Source of the DNA: Phytohabitans maris
GTDB lineage: Bacteria > Actinomycetota > Actinomycetes > Mycobacteriales > Micromonosporaceae
DNA: 53,154 nucleotides
Assembly: GCF_031085175.1 (NCBI RefSeq)
Contig: NZ_JAVHUY010000063.1
Location: 1-53,154 of the forward strand
Reading direction: 5' to 3'
A program made the translations under genes and the position numbers. The stretch's first letter is position 1, and every line of letters begins with the position of its first letter. The notes under the pieces were generated by a model. The model ran no database searches. It saw nothing but the letters and a program-made list of their open reading frames with translations, and had not been told where the DNA came from. Positions 1 through 9,054 of the stretch are shown piece after piece.

Positions 1-2067
1 ACCGTGGTTGCGGTGGTGTTGGCTGTGCGTGCGGTGTGGCGGATGGTGGCGGTGATCCGGTTGGGTCAGCCTGATCCGTCCCGGTTTGTTGGTAAGTCGG
101 TGCGGTTGAGGCGGATGTTGGCGGAGACGTTCGGGCATACCCGGATGTTGAAGTGGTCGGTGGTGGGGGCGGCGCACTGGTTTGTGATGGTCGCGTTCAT
201 CGTGTTGTCGCTGCTGGTGCTCGAGGCGTATTTCGAGGTGGTCGACCCGCACGCGGGTCTGCCGATCGTGGGTGGGTGGGCGGTTTACGGGCTGGCGACC
301 GAGGTGATCGGGGTGTTCGGCCTGGCCGGTATCGCGGTGTTGATCACGATCCGGTTGGTGAACCGGCCGACCCGGCCGGCTGGGCGGTCGCGGTTTACCG
401 GGTCGACGATGTGGCAGGGCTACTTCGTGGAGTGGGTGATCGTCGCTGTTCTGGTCTGCGGGTTCGTGATCCGCGGGTTCAAGACCGCGACCGGGCACAT
501 GCCCTGGCCGGCCTGGGCCGCCCCGGTCTCACACGCCCTCGGCGATCTGCTGCCCGCCTCCGAGGCTGGGCTGTCGATCGTGGCGGCGGTGAAGATCGTG
601 GTGTCGATGACCTGGCTGATCACGATCGCCACGAACCTGACCATGGGGGTGGCGTGGCACCGGTTCGCCGCGTTCGTCAACATCTTCTTCAAACGGGACC
701 CGGCCCGCCCGGCCGGCTCCGGGCTGGGCGCTGTCAAACCGATGACCTCGGGCGGCAAACTCCTGGACTTCGAGGAAGCCGACCCGGACAAGGACCAGTT
801 CGGGGTCGCCGCCGTCGAGCAGTTCAGCTGGAAAGGGCTGCTGGACTTCACCACCTGCACCGAGTGCGGCCGCTGCCAGTCCCAATGCCCGGCCTGGAAC
901 ACCGGCAAGCCGCTATCCCCGAAACTGTTGATCCTGTCGCTACGCGACCACGCCTACGCCAAAGCCCCCTACCTGCTCGCCGACACCAACAGCGACCACT
1001 CGACGGTGGACGCCCTGGCGTTGGCCGAGGCGCAGCGGCCGCTGATCGGCGGCGCCGACGAACAAGGGGTGATCGACCCGGACGTGTTGTGGTCCTGCAC
1101 CACCTGCGGCGCCTGCGTCGAACAATGCCCGGTCGACATCGAACACGTCGACCACATCGTGGACATGCGCCGCTACCAGGTCCTGATCGAATCCGCGTTC
1201 CCGTCCGAAGCCGGCGTCATGCTCCGCAACCTGGAAAACAAAGGCAACCCCTGGGGCGCCCCACCCAACACCCGCGAAGACTGGACCAAAACCCTCGACT
1301 TCGACATCAAACGCGCCGACGCGGAGACGAAGTTCGAATACCTGTACTGGGTCGGCTGCGCCGCCGCGTTCGAAGACCGAGCCAAGAAAACCGCCCGCGC
1401 GGTGGCCACCCTGCTCCACCAAGCCGGCGTCGACTTCGCCATCCTCGGCGAAGGCGAAACCTGCACCGGCGACCCCGCCCGCCGCCTCGGCAACGAGTTC
1501 GTCTTCCAAATGCTCGCCGCCCAAAACGTCGAAACCCTCACCGAAGCCAACGTCACCAAGATCGTCGCCTCCTGCCCACACTGCTTCAACACCCTCGCCA
1601 ACGAATACCCCCAACTCGGCCTCACCAACGTCCACGTCGTCCACCACACCCAACTCCTGGCCGACCTGGTCACCACCGGCAAACTCACCCCCGTCCAACC
1701 CCTACCCGGCACCATCACCTACCACGACCCCTGCTACCTCGGCCGCCACAACCGCGTCTTCACCCCACCCCGCCAACTCCTCACCACCACCACCGCCACC
1801 GGCATCACCGAAATGCCCCGCAACCAAGAACGCTCCTTCTGCTGCGGCGCCGGCGGCGCCCGCATGTGGATGGAAGAACGCATCGGCAAACGCATCAACA
1901 CCGAACGCGTCGACGAAGCCCTCCACACCGGCGCCACCACCATCGCCGTCAGCTGCCCCTTCTGCCACACCATGATCAACGACGGCGTCACCGGCAAAGG
2001 CGCCGGCGTCGAGGTCGTCGACGTCGCCTCGGTACTCCTGCGCACCATCCAGAAAGGACAGCCGTGA
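1..2067 (+). CDS. etfD: EtfD-like membrane Fe-S oxidoreductase, 5' end cut off
   Basis: Likely passes electrons from reduced ETF to the membrane quinone pool, as proposed for mycobacterial EtfD in beta-oxidation. The frame is open from the first base, so the true start lies upstream. About four hydrophobic segments occupy the first 230 visible residues. Two 4Fe-4S motifs follow, beginning at about Cys285 (CTECGRCQSQCP) and Cys365 (CTTCGACVEQCP). Two cysteine-rich CCG-type modules end the protein, one with HDPCYLGRHN and CCGAGGARMW. This order (membrane part, 2x4Fe-4S, two CCG modules) is that of heterodisulfide-reductase-related EtfD proteins. The two ACAD genes follow with a 1-bp overlap, and etfB lies at the far end of the window, both supporting the role. 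Oddity: the first ~500 bp favour G/T-ending codons, whereas the last ~700 bp favour C- and A-ending ones (AAA, GAA, CAA), unlike the neighbours. Confidence 0.85.
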   Translation, partial: TVVAVVLAVRAVWRMVAVIRLGQPDPSRFVGKSVRLRRMLAETFGHTRMLKWSVVGAAHWFVMVAFIVLSLLVLEAYFEVVDPHAGLPIVGGWAVYGLATEVIGVFGLAGIAVLITIRLVNRPTRPAGRSRFTGSTMWQGYFVEWVIVAVLVCGFVIRGFKTATGHMPWPAWAAPVSHALGDLLPASEAGLSIVAAVKIVVSMTWLITIATNLTMGVAWHRFAAFVNIFFKRDPARPAGSGLGAVKPMTSGGKLLDFEEADPDKDQFGVAAVEQFSWKGLLDFTTCTECGRCQSQCPAWNTGKPLSPKLLILSLRDHAYAKAPYLLADTNSDHSTVDALALAEAQRPLIGGADEQGVIDPDVLWSCTTCGACVEQCPVDIEHVDHIVDMRRYQVLIESAFPSEAGVMLRNLENKGNPWGAPPNTREDWTKTLDFDIKRADAETKFEYLYWVGCAAAFEDRAKKTARAVATLLHQAGVDFAILGEGETCTGDPARRLGNEFVFQMLAAQNVETLTEANVTKIVASCPHCFNTLANEYPQLGLTNVHVVHHTQLLADLVTTGKLTPVQPLPGTITYHDPCYLGRHNRVFTPPRQLLTTTTATGITEMPRNQERSFCCGAGGARMWMEERIGKRINTERVDEALHTGATTIAVSCPFCHTMINDGVTGKGAGVEVVDVASVLLRTIQKGQP

Positions 2068-3161
2068 TGCAACTGGAGCTCACGAAGGACCAGGAGATGT
2101 TCCGGCGGACCGTCCGGCAGTTCCTGGAACGGGAAAGCCCGCTCACCAAGGTCCGCGAGCTGGCCGACGAGCCGGCCGGGTTCGACCGCGCCTGGTGGCG
2201 GCAGGGCGCCGAGATGGGCTGGACCGCGATGCTCGTACCCGAGGAGCTCGGCGGCGGCACCCTCTCCGGCCAGGGGCTGCTCGACCTCGCGCTCGTCGCC
2301 GAGGAGATGGGGCGCCTGGTCTCCCCCGGCGCGCTCGTACCGGTCAACGTGGTCATCGCGTCCATCGTGGACGCCGGCGTCGGCGGGCACGGCAAGGCGC
2401 TCGAAGCGCTGATGGCCGGCGAGGCGATCGCCGCCTGGTACGACGGCAGCGGCGTGACCGCGTCGCCCGCTGGCGGTGGCTACACCCTCGACGGCACCGC
2501 CGAGCTGGTCGAGGCCGGCGCCGACGCCGACCACCTGCTGGTCACCGCACGGACCGGCGACGGCCTGCGCCAGTTCCTGCTGCCGGCCACCGCGCCCGGG
2601 CTCACCCCCACCCGCCGCGACAGCCTCGACCTCGTCCGCCGCCACGCGGACATCGGCCTCGACGAGGTACGGGCCGATGTGGACACTCTCGTCGGCGGCG
2701 ATCGCGACGCCGCGGCGGCGGTGGACCGGCAGCGCCAGATCGCCACGGTGCTGCAGACCGCGGAGACGGCCGGCGCGATCGACCGGGTCTTCGAGTTCAC
2801 CACCCAGTGGGCCTTCGACCGGTACTCGTTCGGCCGGCCACTCGCCTCGTACCAGGCGCTCAAGCACCGCTTCGCGGACATGAAGATGTGGCTGGAGGCC
2901 AGCCACGCGACGGTCACCGCCGCGGCCCGCGCGGTGCAGGAGCGCTCGCCGCACGCCGCCGAGCTGGCCAGCGTGGCCAAGGCGTACGTCGGCGACCGGG
3001 CCGCCGCGCTCGTCCAGGACTGCGTGCAGATGCACGGCGGCATCGGTGTGACCTGGGAGCACGACATCCACCTGTACCTGCGCCGGGTCACCGTCAACCA
3101 GCTGACCTACGGCACCCCGAGCGACCACCGCCGCCGCGTCGCCGACCTGCTAGCCGCGTGA
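2067..3161 (+). CDS. Acyl-CoA dehydrogenase, small-subunit type
   Basis: A 364-residue acyl-CoA dehydrogenase family protein that would help oxidise an acyl-CoA to its 2-enoyl-CoA with FAD and ETF. The N-terminal helical part (MQLELTKDQEMFRRTVRQFL) and the C-terminal region with RYSFGRPLASYQALKHRFADM and QMHGGIGVTWEHD are family signatures. The middle beta-domain is short and lacks the usual substrate-loop SEP motif. This fits the smaller partner of actinobacterial alpha2beta2 ACADs (FadE28/FadE29, ChsE type), where two neighbouring genes form one enzyme. The start ATG overlaps the etfD stop by one base (TGATG), with AAAGGA about 8 bases upstream; a GTG sits just before it at 2064. The larger ACAD gene follows after 11 bp. 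Substrate unknown. Confidence 0.88.
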   Translation: MQLELTKDQEMFRRTVRQFLERESPLTKVRELADEPAGFDRAWWRQGAEMGWTAMLVPEELGGGTLSGQGLLDLALVAEEMGRLVSPGALVPVNVVIASIVDAGVGGHGKALEALMAGEAIAAWYDGSGVTASPAGGGYTLDGTAELVEAGADADHLLVTARTGDGLRQFLLPATAPGLTPTRRDSLDLVRRHADIGLDEVRADVDTLVGGDRDAAAAVDRQRQIATVLQTAETAGAIDRVFEFTTQWAFDRYSFGRPLASYQALKHRFADMKMWLEASHATVTAAARAVQERSPHAAELASVAKAYVGDRAAALVQDCVQMHGGIGVTWEHDIHLYLRRVTVNQLTYGTPSDHRRRVADLLAA

Positions 3162-3172
3162 GGAGACCCGAG

Positions 3173-4396
3173 ATGAGCGAAGACCTGGAGTCCTACCGCC
3201 TGGCGGCCCGCGAGTGGCTGGCCGCCAACCTGCCCACAGTGGACGGCGGCGGTGCGCGGCTCGGCAGCGACGACGAGGCCTGGCAGCGCGCCCGCGAGTT
3301 GCAGCGCATCCTCCACGATGGAGGGTACGCGGGCATCGCCTACCCCAAGGAGTACGGCGGGCGGGGGCTGACCCCGGCACACCAGCGGGTCTTCAACGAG
3401 GAGTCGGCCGGCTACGAGATGCCGCTGCTGCTCAACGTGCCGACGTTCTCCATCTGCGCCCCAGCCATCCTCGACTTCGGCACCGAGGAGCAGAAGCGCG
3501 AGCACCTGCCCGCCGTGCTCCGCGGTGACGAGGTGCTCGTCCAGTTCCTCTCCGAACCGCGCGGCGGCTCCGACCTGGCCGGCGCGATCACCCGGGCCAC
3601 TCGCGACGGCGACATGTGGGTGCTCAACGGGTCCAAGATCTGGAGCTCCGGCGCGTACGCCGCGGACTACGGCATCTGCCTGGCCCGCACGGACTGGGAG
3701 GCGCCGAAGCACAGCGGGCTGACCATGTTCATCGTCAAGGTGCACCAGCCCGGCGTGGAGGTACGGCGGATCAAGCAGGTCAACGGCGACAGCGAGTTCT
3801 GCCAGGAGTTCTTCGACGACGTGCAGATCCCCGCCTCGGACGTGCTCGGCGAGGTCAACGGCGGCTGGGCGGTCGCCTCCCGGCTGCTGTTCCACGAGCG
3901 CACGGCGGTGGGTGGCGGCTCGCCGTACGTGAGTGGCGGCCACGCGGTCGCCCGGGTGCCGGAGCCGGACCTGGTCGAGCTCGCCCGCCGCGGCGGCCGC
4001 CTGGACGATCCGGGGGTACGCGAGCTGATCGCCGAGTCGCACATCCTGCGTACCGTGGCGGGTCAGCTCGTCGACCGGGTGTCGGCCGGCATCCGCGGCG
4101 GCGCGATGCCGGATCCGGCCGCGTCGCTGCCCCGCCTGTTCAGCGCGACCAGCAACGAGCGGCGGATCGACATCGCGCTCGCGGTCGCCGGCCCGGCCGC
4201 GGTCATCCCGCCGGCGGGAGCGCCCGGCGACCTCGGCGCGCGGTACCTGATGCGCCAGGGCGGCAGCCTCGGCGGCGGCAGCAGCGAGATGGCCCGAAAC
4301 ATCATCAGCGAACGGGTGCTCGGCATGCCGCGGGAGTTCGCGGCGGACAAGGGGGTGCCGTTCAGCCAGGTGCGGCAGAGCCAGACGCCAGGGTGA
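3173..4396 (+). CDS. Acyl-CoA dehydrogenase, large-subunit type
   Basis: A 407-residue acyl-CoA dehydrogenase. The flavin/substrate loop is clear (VQFLSEPRGGSDLAGA), as is WVLNGSKIWSSGA. The C-terminus ends GGSLGGGSSEMARNIISERV, so the glutamate of the classical YEGT motif is absent, as in many actinobacterial FadE proteins. Their base is thought to lie earlier, in the segment matching LLFHERTAVGGG here. It probably pairs with the preceding ACAD as an alpha2beta2 enzyme. AGGAGA lies 6 bases before the ATG. Its position directly after etfD suggests electron delivery through ETF to that membrane protein. Chain-length or steroid specificity cannot be judged. Confidence 0.88.
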   Translation: MSEDLESYRLAAREWLAANLPTVDGGGARLGSDDEAWQRARELQRILHDGGYAGIAYPKEYGGRGLTPAHQRVFNEESAGYEMPLLLNVPTFSICAPAILDFGTEEQKREHLPAVLRGDEVLVQFLSEPRGGSDLAGAITRATRDGDMWVLNGSKIWSSGAYAADYGICLARTDWEAPKHSGLTMFIVKVHQPGVEVRRIKQVNGDSEFCQEFFDDVQIPASDVLGEVNGGWAVASRLLFHERTAVGGGSPYVSGGHAVARVPEPDLVELARRGGRLDDPGVRELIAESHILRTVAGQLVDRVSAGIRGGAMPDPAASLPRLFSATSNERRIDIALAVAGPAAVIPPAGAPGDLGARYLMRQGGSLGGGSSEMARNIISERVLGMPREFAADKGVPFSQVRQSQTPG

Positions 4397-4444
4397 AACG
4401 ACGGGGAAACCTCCGCGGCCGGCAGGGCGTGCTAGTGTGTGACG

Positions 4445-4466
4445 GTTATCGAACTATCTGATAATC
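4445..4466. promoter_or_regulatory. Inverted repeat, candidate operator of the winged-helix regulator
   Basis: GTTATC at 4445-4450 and GATAATC at 4460-4466 form an inverted repeat around a 9-base spacer; TTATC/GATAA pair perfectly and the outer base pairs carry one mismatch. It ends 14 bases before the preferred TTG start at 4481 and would lie inside the gene if the GTG at 4439 were used. Its position suits autoregulation by an ArsR-like repressor. Seen in sequence; function inferred. Confidence 0.4.
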
Positions 4467-4480
4467 GCCAGGAGCCCGCC

Positions 4481-4801
4481 TTGCCGCCGAAGGTCGCCCA
4501 CCCGCCCACCGACCTCTCCGAGGTCTTCAAGGCCTTCGCCGACCCGATCCGGTGGGCCATGGTCGTGGAGATGTCGCAGTACGACGAGTACCCGGCGGCC
4601 AACCTCGAAGAGCTGGTGGGCCTGAGCCGCCCCACGATCTCGTACCACGTGAAGGTGCTCTACCACGCGGGCCTCATCGAGGTCCGCAAGGAAGGGCGCA
4701 ACTTCTACTACCGGCTGCGCCGTGACGTCGTCCGTGACGTGATCGCGGAGACCAACCGGCAGCTCGGCATCGTCGCGAAGCGGCGCGCCAAGAGCGCGTG
4801 A
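4481..4801 (+). CDS. ArsR-like winged-helix transcriptional regulator
   Basis: A small DNA-binding protein (106 residues from TTG 4481, 120 from GTG 4439). FKAFADPIRWAMVVEM resembles the opening of the ArsR/HTH_20 fold, LEELVGLSRPTISYHVKVLYHAGLI is the recognition helix region, and VRKEGRNFYYRL is the wing. There is no cysteine cluster for metal binding, so it is probably not a metal sensor. I prefer TTG 4481 because CAGGAG lies 6 bases before it and the inverted repeat then falls in the leader; GTG 4439 remains possible. It lies between an ACAD operon and a large ATPase, and its target is unknown. Confidence 0.8.
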   Translation: MPPKVAHPPTDLSEVFKAFADPIRWAMVVEMSQYDEYPAANLEELVGLSRPTISYHVKVLYHAGLIEVRKEGRNFYYRLRRDVVRDVIAETNRQLGIVAKRRAKSA

Positions 4802-4840
4802 CCCACCGGCGGGAAAGCGCCTAACCAGCCATTTCGCGGA

Positions 4841-4869
4841 GTGACCTCGCGGTCGCGGCGCACTAACGT
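4841..4869 (+). promoter_or_regulatory. Candidate promoter for a leaderless ATPase mRNA
   Basis: GTGACC (4841-4846) and TAACGT (4864-4869) are separated by 17 bases. A start 7-9 bases after the -10 falls at or next to the ATG at 4878, and no Shine-Dalgarno sequence is visible, which suggests a leaderless transcript. Inference from spacing only. Confidence 0.35.
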
Positions 4870-4877
4870 GATCAACG

Positions 4878-7800
4878 ATGACGGATGAGGCCGCGTTCGT
4901 AGGCCGGGAGCGGGAGCTCACCGACCTGCTGGCGCTCGCCGGCCGCACCGAGGCGGGGCACGGCGAGTTCGTGCTCGTCCGCGGCGAGCCGGGCGTCGGC
5001 AAGAGCGCCCTCGCCGAGCGGGTCGCCACCGCCTGCCGGGCCGGCGGCTTCGCCGTCCACTGGGGCACCAGCCTCGACGGCGACGAGCAGCCGCCGTTCT
5101 GGGTGTGGATCCAGGTGCTGCGCGGCGTGCTCGCCACGCTGCCCGCGGCCGAGGTGCGGCAGGAGCTCGGCCCGGCGTACGGGGAGCTGGGCCTGCTGGT
5201 GCCCGAGCACGTGCCGCCGTCGCGGCGGGCCGAGGGTGGCACCGCCGACGCGCACGCGCAGTTCGTGCTCTACGACGCGATCACCCGGGTACTGCTGCTG
5301 GCCAGCCGGGCGCGGCCGCGGCTGCTGGTCCTGGACGACCTGCACGTGGCCGACCGCTCCTCGCTGCGCTGCCTCGCGTTCCTGGCCCGCCAGATCCGCG
5401 GCGCCCGGCTGATGGTCGTCGGTACGCACCGTGACGTCGACCTCAGCCCGGACGGCGCGTGGGCCGGCGCGTACGGCGACCTGGCCCGGCTCGCCGGCTC
5501 GGTCGAGCTGCACGGCCTCTCCCGCGACGAGATCGCCGCGCTGATCCAGGCGATGCTGCCGGGGCCGGACGCGGCGGGGGTCGCGCGGGAGGTCTTCCAG
5601 GACAGCGGCGGCAACCCGCTCTTCGCCCGCCAGGTCGCCCGGCTGATCGCGACCGAAGGGCAGGCCAGCCGCGTACCGGGAAACCTGCGCGAGGTCGTGC
5701 TTCGGCGGCTCGCCCGGTTCGCGCCACCGACCCGCGCCGTGCTCGGCGCCGCGGCGGTGATGGGTGCCGCGTTCGACGTCCAGGAACTGGCCGCGATGTG
5801 CGACCTGACCCCGCCGGAGCTGGTCGACACGCTCGACGGGCCGATCGCGGCGCGGATCCTGGAGCCCGACCCGGGGGTACGCGGGCGGCTCGCGTTCACC
5901 CACGGCCTGATGCGGCAGGTGATCCTGCAGGAGATGCCGGCCGGCAGCCGGACCACCCTGCACCTGCACGCCGCCCAGGCGCTCGAACGGCTGCGGCTGG
6001 CCGACCCCGGCCCCTACCTGTCCCGCCTCGCCGGCCACTACGTGGAGGCGGCCGCCGCCGGTGACGTGGGGCCGGCGATCCGGTACAGCCGGGCGGCGGC
6101 GGCCCAGGCCCTGTCGTCGTACGCGTACGAGGACGCGCTGCGCCACCTGCTGCACGTGCGCCGCTTCCTGGAACGCGACCCGGGTACCCCGCCCGAGCGC
6201 CTCGCCGAGGCGTTGCTGGAGGTCGCCGACGTCCAGGTGCGGGTGGAGGGGACCGGCCCGGCCGCCCGCACGTACCGGTCGGCGCTGGAGGTGGCCGACC
6301 GGATCGGCTCCGCGCGGCTGTACGCCCGCGCGGTCCTCGGCTGCTGCGTCGACGGCACCAACGGCTGGCACGAACGCCCGGACCTCGTCGCCCTGCTCAC
6401 CGGCGCCCTGGACCGGCTGCCGGCGGCCGAGCGGGGGCTGCGCTCCGCGGTCCTCGCCGAGCTGGCCGAGGTGGTCGCGGTCTTCGACGACGGGTTCGAG
6501 CGGGCGGTCGAGGCGTCCCGGCAGGCGGTCGCCAGCGCCCGCGCCTCCGGCGACGACCTGGCGCTCAGCCGCGCGCTGCTGGCCCAGCTGCACGTGATCT
6601 GGGCACCGGCCGCCCTCGACGAGCGCAACGAGATCGTCGCCGAGCTGGCCGCCATCGCCCGCCGCCGCGGCGACGACGAGATGCTGATGCACGCGCGGCT
6701 CAACGCCTTCGGCCTCGCCCTGGAGGTCGGCGACCGGACGACCGCGGACGCGCTGCTGACCCGCATCGTCGCGGCGGCCAACCGGCTGCGCACCCCGCGC
6801 TGGACGCTGCGCCGGCTGACCAGCGAGGCCACGATGGCGACCATCACCGGCGACCACGAGCGGGTGCGGGCACTCGCCGACGAGGCCATCGAGCTGGGCG
6901 AACGCGCGCCCACCATCGAGTCGCCGGCCGCCCCGGCGCACATCCTGTCGGCGCTCGCCCTCGACGACCCGGGGCTCGACCTCGCCGACCTCGCCGACCG
7001 GTCCCGCCAGCTGGCCCTGGAGTTCGGGCACTCGGCCTGGTCGGTGGCGGCGTTGATGCTCACGCTCGCCGGCCGGTACGACGAGGCCCGGCCGGCGCTG
7101 CGGCGCGGGCTGGAGGTGCTCTCCACGTACCGCAACCGGCGGGCCCAGCTCAGCTCGGCCGTGCGGCTGGCCGAGGCCGCGCTCCGCCTCGGCGACCTGG
7201 CCGCGGCCCGCACGGTCTTCGGAGTGCTGCGGCCGTACGCGGACCGGGTCTCGGTCGCCGGCGACGGCTGGGCGGCGCTCGGCCCGGTCGCGCTCACCCT
7301 CGGCCAGCTCGCCGCCGGCCTCGACGACCGGGAGGCGGCGGTCGCCTACCTCGCGCAGGCCGAGGAGGTGTGCCGCCGGATGGGCGCGCCGGCCTGGCTC
7401 GACCGGGTGCGCGCGGCCCGCGCGCGGCTCACCGACCCGCCCGCGCCGCCGGCGGTGTTGCGGGCGTCCCTGGAACGCGAGGACGACTACTGGACGATCG
7501 GCTGCGGCGCGGCGACCGCGCGGCTCAAGGACAGCAAGGGACTGCGGTACCTCGAGGAGCTGGTCCGGCGGCCGGGCGTCGAACGGCACGTACTCGATCT
7601 CGTCACGGTCCTGGAGGGCGGCGCCGGCGCCGAGCGGCGGCGGCTGGGTGACGCGGGCCCGGTCCTCGACAGCCAGGCCAAGGCGGCGTACAAGCGGCGC
7701 CTGACCGACCTGCGGGAGCGGTTGGAGGACGCGGAGGCGATCGGCGACGAGGGCACCGCGGCGGCGGTGACCGCCGAGATCGACGCGATCGCGGCGGAGC

Positions 7801-8039
7801 TGGCCCGGGCGGTGGGGCTGGGTGGCCGCGACCGGCGGACGGCCTCCGCGGCGGAGAAGGCCCGCCTCAACGTCACCCGCGCGATCCGGGCCACCATCGC
7901 CCGGATCGGCGAGGCGCTGCCGCCGCTGGGCGCGCACCTCGACACGGCGGTACACACCGGAACGTACTGCGTCTACCAGCCGCCCGGCGGCCAGCGGGTG
8001 GTGTGGCAGGACCGCGCGGCGGTGTTCAGCCGCCGGTGA
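4878..8039 (+). CDS. Large STAND-type AAA ATPase without a recognisable output domain
   Basis: A 1053-residue predicted signal-transduction ATPase. FVGRERELTDLL opens an AAA/STAND module, with Walker A GEPGVGKS at residues 36-43 and Walker B LLVLDDLH near 149-155. ATP-dependent oligomerisation is usual for such proteins. Residues ~350-840 are Ala/Leu-rich helical repeats resembling TPR sensor arms. The last ~190 residues form a module I recognise from other actinobacterial ATPases (DDYWTIGCG, LKDSKGLRYL, GPVLDSQAKAAYKRRL, RLNVTRAIRATIARIG). There is no C-terminal LuxR helix-turn-helix, so it is not a standard LAL regulator. Effector and signal are unknown. It follows a winged-helix regulator, and a two-gene unknown unit follows it. 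Confidence 0.8.
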   Translation: MTDEAAFVGRERELTDLLALAGRTEAGHGEFVLVRGEPGVGKSALAERVATACRAGGFAVHWGTSLDGDEQPPFWVWIQVLRGVLATLPAAEVRQELGPAYGELGLLVPEHVPPSRRAEGGTADAHAQFVLYDAITRVLLLASRARPRLLVLDDLHVADRSSLRCLAFLARQIRGARLMVVGTHRDVDLSPDGAWAGAYGDLARLAGSVELHGLSRDEIAALIQAMLPGPDAAGVAREVFQDSGGNPLFARQVARLIATEGQASRVPGNLREVVLRRLARFAPPTRAVLGAAAVMGAAFDVQELAAMCDLTPPELVDTLDGPIAARILEPDPGVRGRLAFTHGLMRQVILQEMPAGSRTTLHLHAAQALERLRLADPGPYLSRLAGHYVEAAAAGDVGPAIRYSRAAAAQALSSYAYEDALRHLLHVRRFLERDPGTPPERLAEALLEVADVQVRVEGTGPAARTYRSALEVADRIGSARLYARAVLGCCVDGTNGWHERPDLVALLTGALDRLPAAERGLRSAVLAELAEVVAVFDDGFERAVEASRQAVASARASGDDLALSRALLAQLHVIWAPAALDERNEIVAELAAIARRRGDDEMLMHARLNAFGLALEVGDRTTADALLTRIVAAANRLRTPRWTLRRLTSEATMATITGDHERVRALADEAIELGERAPTIESPAAPAHILSALALDDPGLDLADLADRSRQLALEFGHSAWSVAALMLTLAGRYDEARPALRRGLEVLSTYRNRRAQLSSAVRLAEAALRLGDLAAARTVFGVLRPYADRVSVAGDGWAALGPVALTLGQLAAGLDDREAAVAYLAQAEEVCRRMGAPAWLDRVRAARARLTDPPAPPAVLRASLEREDDYWTIGCGAATARLKDSKGLRYLEELVRRPGVERHVLDLVTVLEGGAGAERRRLGDAGPVLDSQAKAAYKRRLTDLRERLEDAEAIGDEGTAAAVTAEIDAIAAELARAVGLGGRDRRTASAAEKARLNVTRAIRATIARIGEALPPLGAHLDTAVHTGTYCVYQPPGGQRVVWQDRAAVFSRR

Positions 8040-8066
8040 ACGGCGGCGCCATCGATTGAACGCCTC

Positions 8067-8084
8067 AGTGTTACGCAAGTGTTA
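8067..8084. repeat. Two AGTGTTA direct repeats 11 bp apart
   Basis: AGTGTTA occurs at 8067-8073 and again at 8078-8084, one helical turn apart, just before the GGAGG of the next gene. Direct repeats at this pitch can be regulator sites, but no regulator is indicated. Confidence 0.3.
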
Positions 8085-8097
8085 ACCGGAGGCGACC

Positions 8098-9054
8098 ATG
8101 GCACAGCCGCTCCCCCGCTCCGTCCCTGTCCCGGCCTTCTCGTGGCGCTTCGCCGTCACCGGTGTCGGCGCGATGCAGATGCTCGTGGCCGACGCCCTGC
8201 TCAACCAGAAAGACATCCCGGTACGGGTCACCGTGCGCGAGCCCGGCCGGCCCGCACTGCGCCCCGCCGGCTCCGCGCCCGCCCCCGAGGACGCGGTCGT
8301 GCGGCGGGTGCTGGCCGACCCGCGGGTCGAGATCGCGTACCCGCGCGGGATCTTCGCCGACGCCGTGCCCGATCCGGATGCCACGCTGCTGGTCGGGGAT
8401 GCCCGCCGGCTCCCCGCGGCGCCGGACGCGACCGCGGCGGTGGTGGTGGGTTCGGCGGCCGCGGCGGTGGCGCTGGTCCGGCGTGCGCGCGGTACGCCCC
8501 TGCGGGACGTCCACCTGCTGCTGGACGAGGCGGCGCCGCGCCGCCGGCCGACCGCCGCCGCGCTGGAGTCGCTGCTCGACGAGGACGTGAACGCGGTGGT
8601 CGAGCCGTCCCGGTCCGGTGGCCTCGGCCCGGCCGTCCTCGACGAGCTGGGCGAACGGTTCGGCTCGCCGGACGCGGTGTGGCTGCACGTCGACTTCGGC
8701 TGGACGCCGGTGCAGGTGCTCGGCCGCGACCGGGTGCGCGGCGTCGTGCTCAGCCGTGGCCGCGACCTCCGCACGGTCACCGCGCAGGCGCTGCTCACCG
8801 GCCGCCGGTACCGGGCGGTCACGCTGCCCGGGCACGAGGGGGCCTACCTGGTCCCGCCCGGCGGCGTCCGGGTCAGCGCCGGCACGCCGTTCGAGTACGT
8901 GGCCGCGCGCACCGGACGGTACGACCGCGACTCGCGCGCCGCCGGCCGGGTCGCCGAAGCGCTGGTCCGCGACGCCCTCGCCGGCCGCCTCGCCCGCCCC
9001 TCCACAGTGGACTCCGACAACGTCGTCCCGCTGCGCCGCCGGCGCCCGGAATGA
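8098..9054 (+). CDS. Conserved-looking protein of unknown function
   Basis: A 318-residue protein I do not recognise. It is Ala/Val/Arg-rich and appears soluble: no signal peptide or membrane segment is evident. Alternating hydrophobic stretches (DATLLVGDARRLP, ATAAVVVGSAAAAVALV, VWLHVDFGWTPVQVLG) suggest an alpha/beta fold. The C-terminus is a basic tail (VVPLRRRRPE). The start is well supported by GGAGG 5 bases before the ATG. The next gene overlaps by 4 bp (ATGA), so the two are translationally coupled. It lies 58 bp after the STAND ATPase and could belong with it, but nothing shows a shared role. Confidence 0.7.
   Translation: MAQPLPRSVPVPAFSWRFAVTGVGAMQMLVADALLNQKDIPVRVTVREPGRPALRPAGSAPAPEDAVVRRVLADPRVEIAYPRGIFADAVPDPDATLLVGDARRLPAAPDATAAVVVGSAAAAVALVRRARGTPLRDVHLLLDEAAPRRRPTAAALESLLDEDVNAVVEPSRSGGLGPAVLDELGERFGSPDAVWLHVDFGWTPVQVLGRDRVRGVVLSRGRDLRTVTAQALLTGRRYRAVTLPGHEGAYLVPPGGVRVSAGTPFEYVAARTGRYDRDSRAAGRVAEALVRDALAGRLARPSTVDSDNVVPLRRRRPE

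Noticed and set aside
4872-8078. A 1068-residue open frame antisense to the STAND ATPase.
   Set aside because: High GC keeps the complementary frames open; its composition (Arg, Gly, Val, Gln) has no domain motifs, while the plus-strand frame has Walker motifs.
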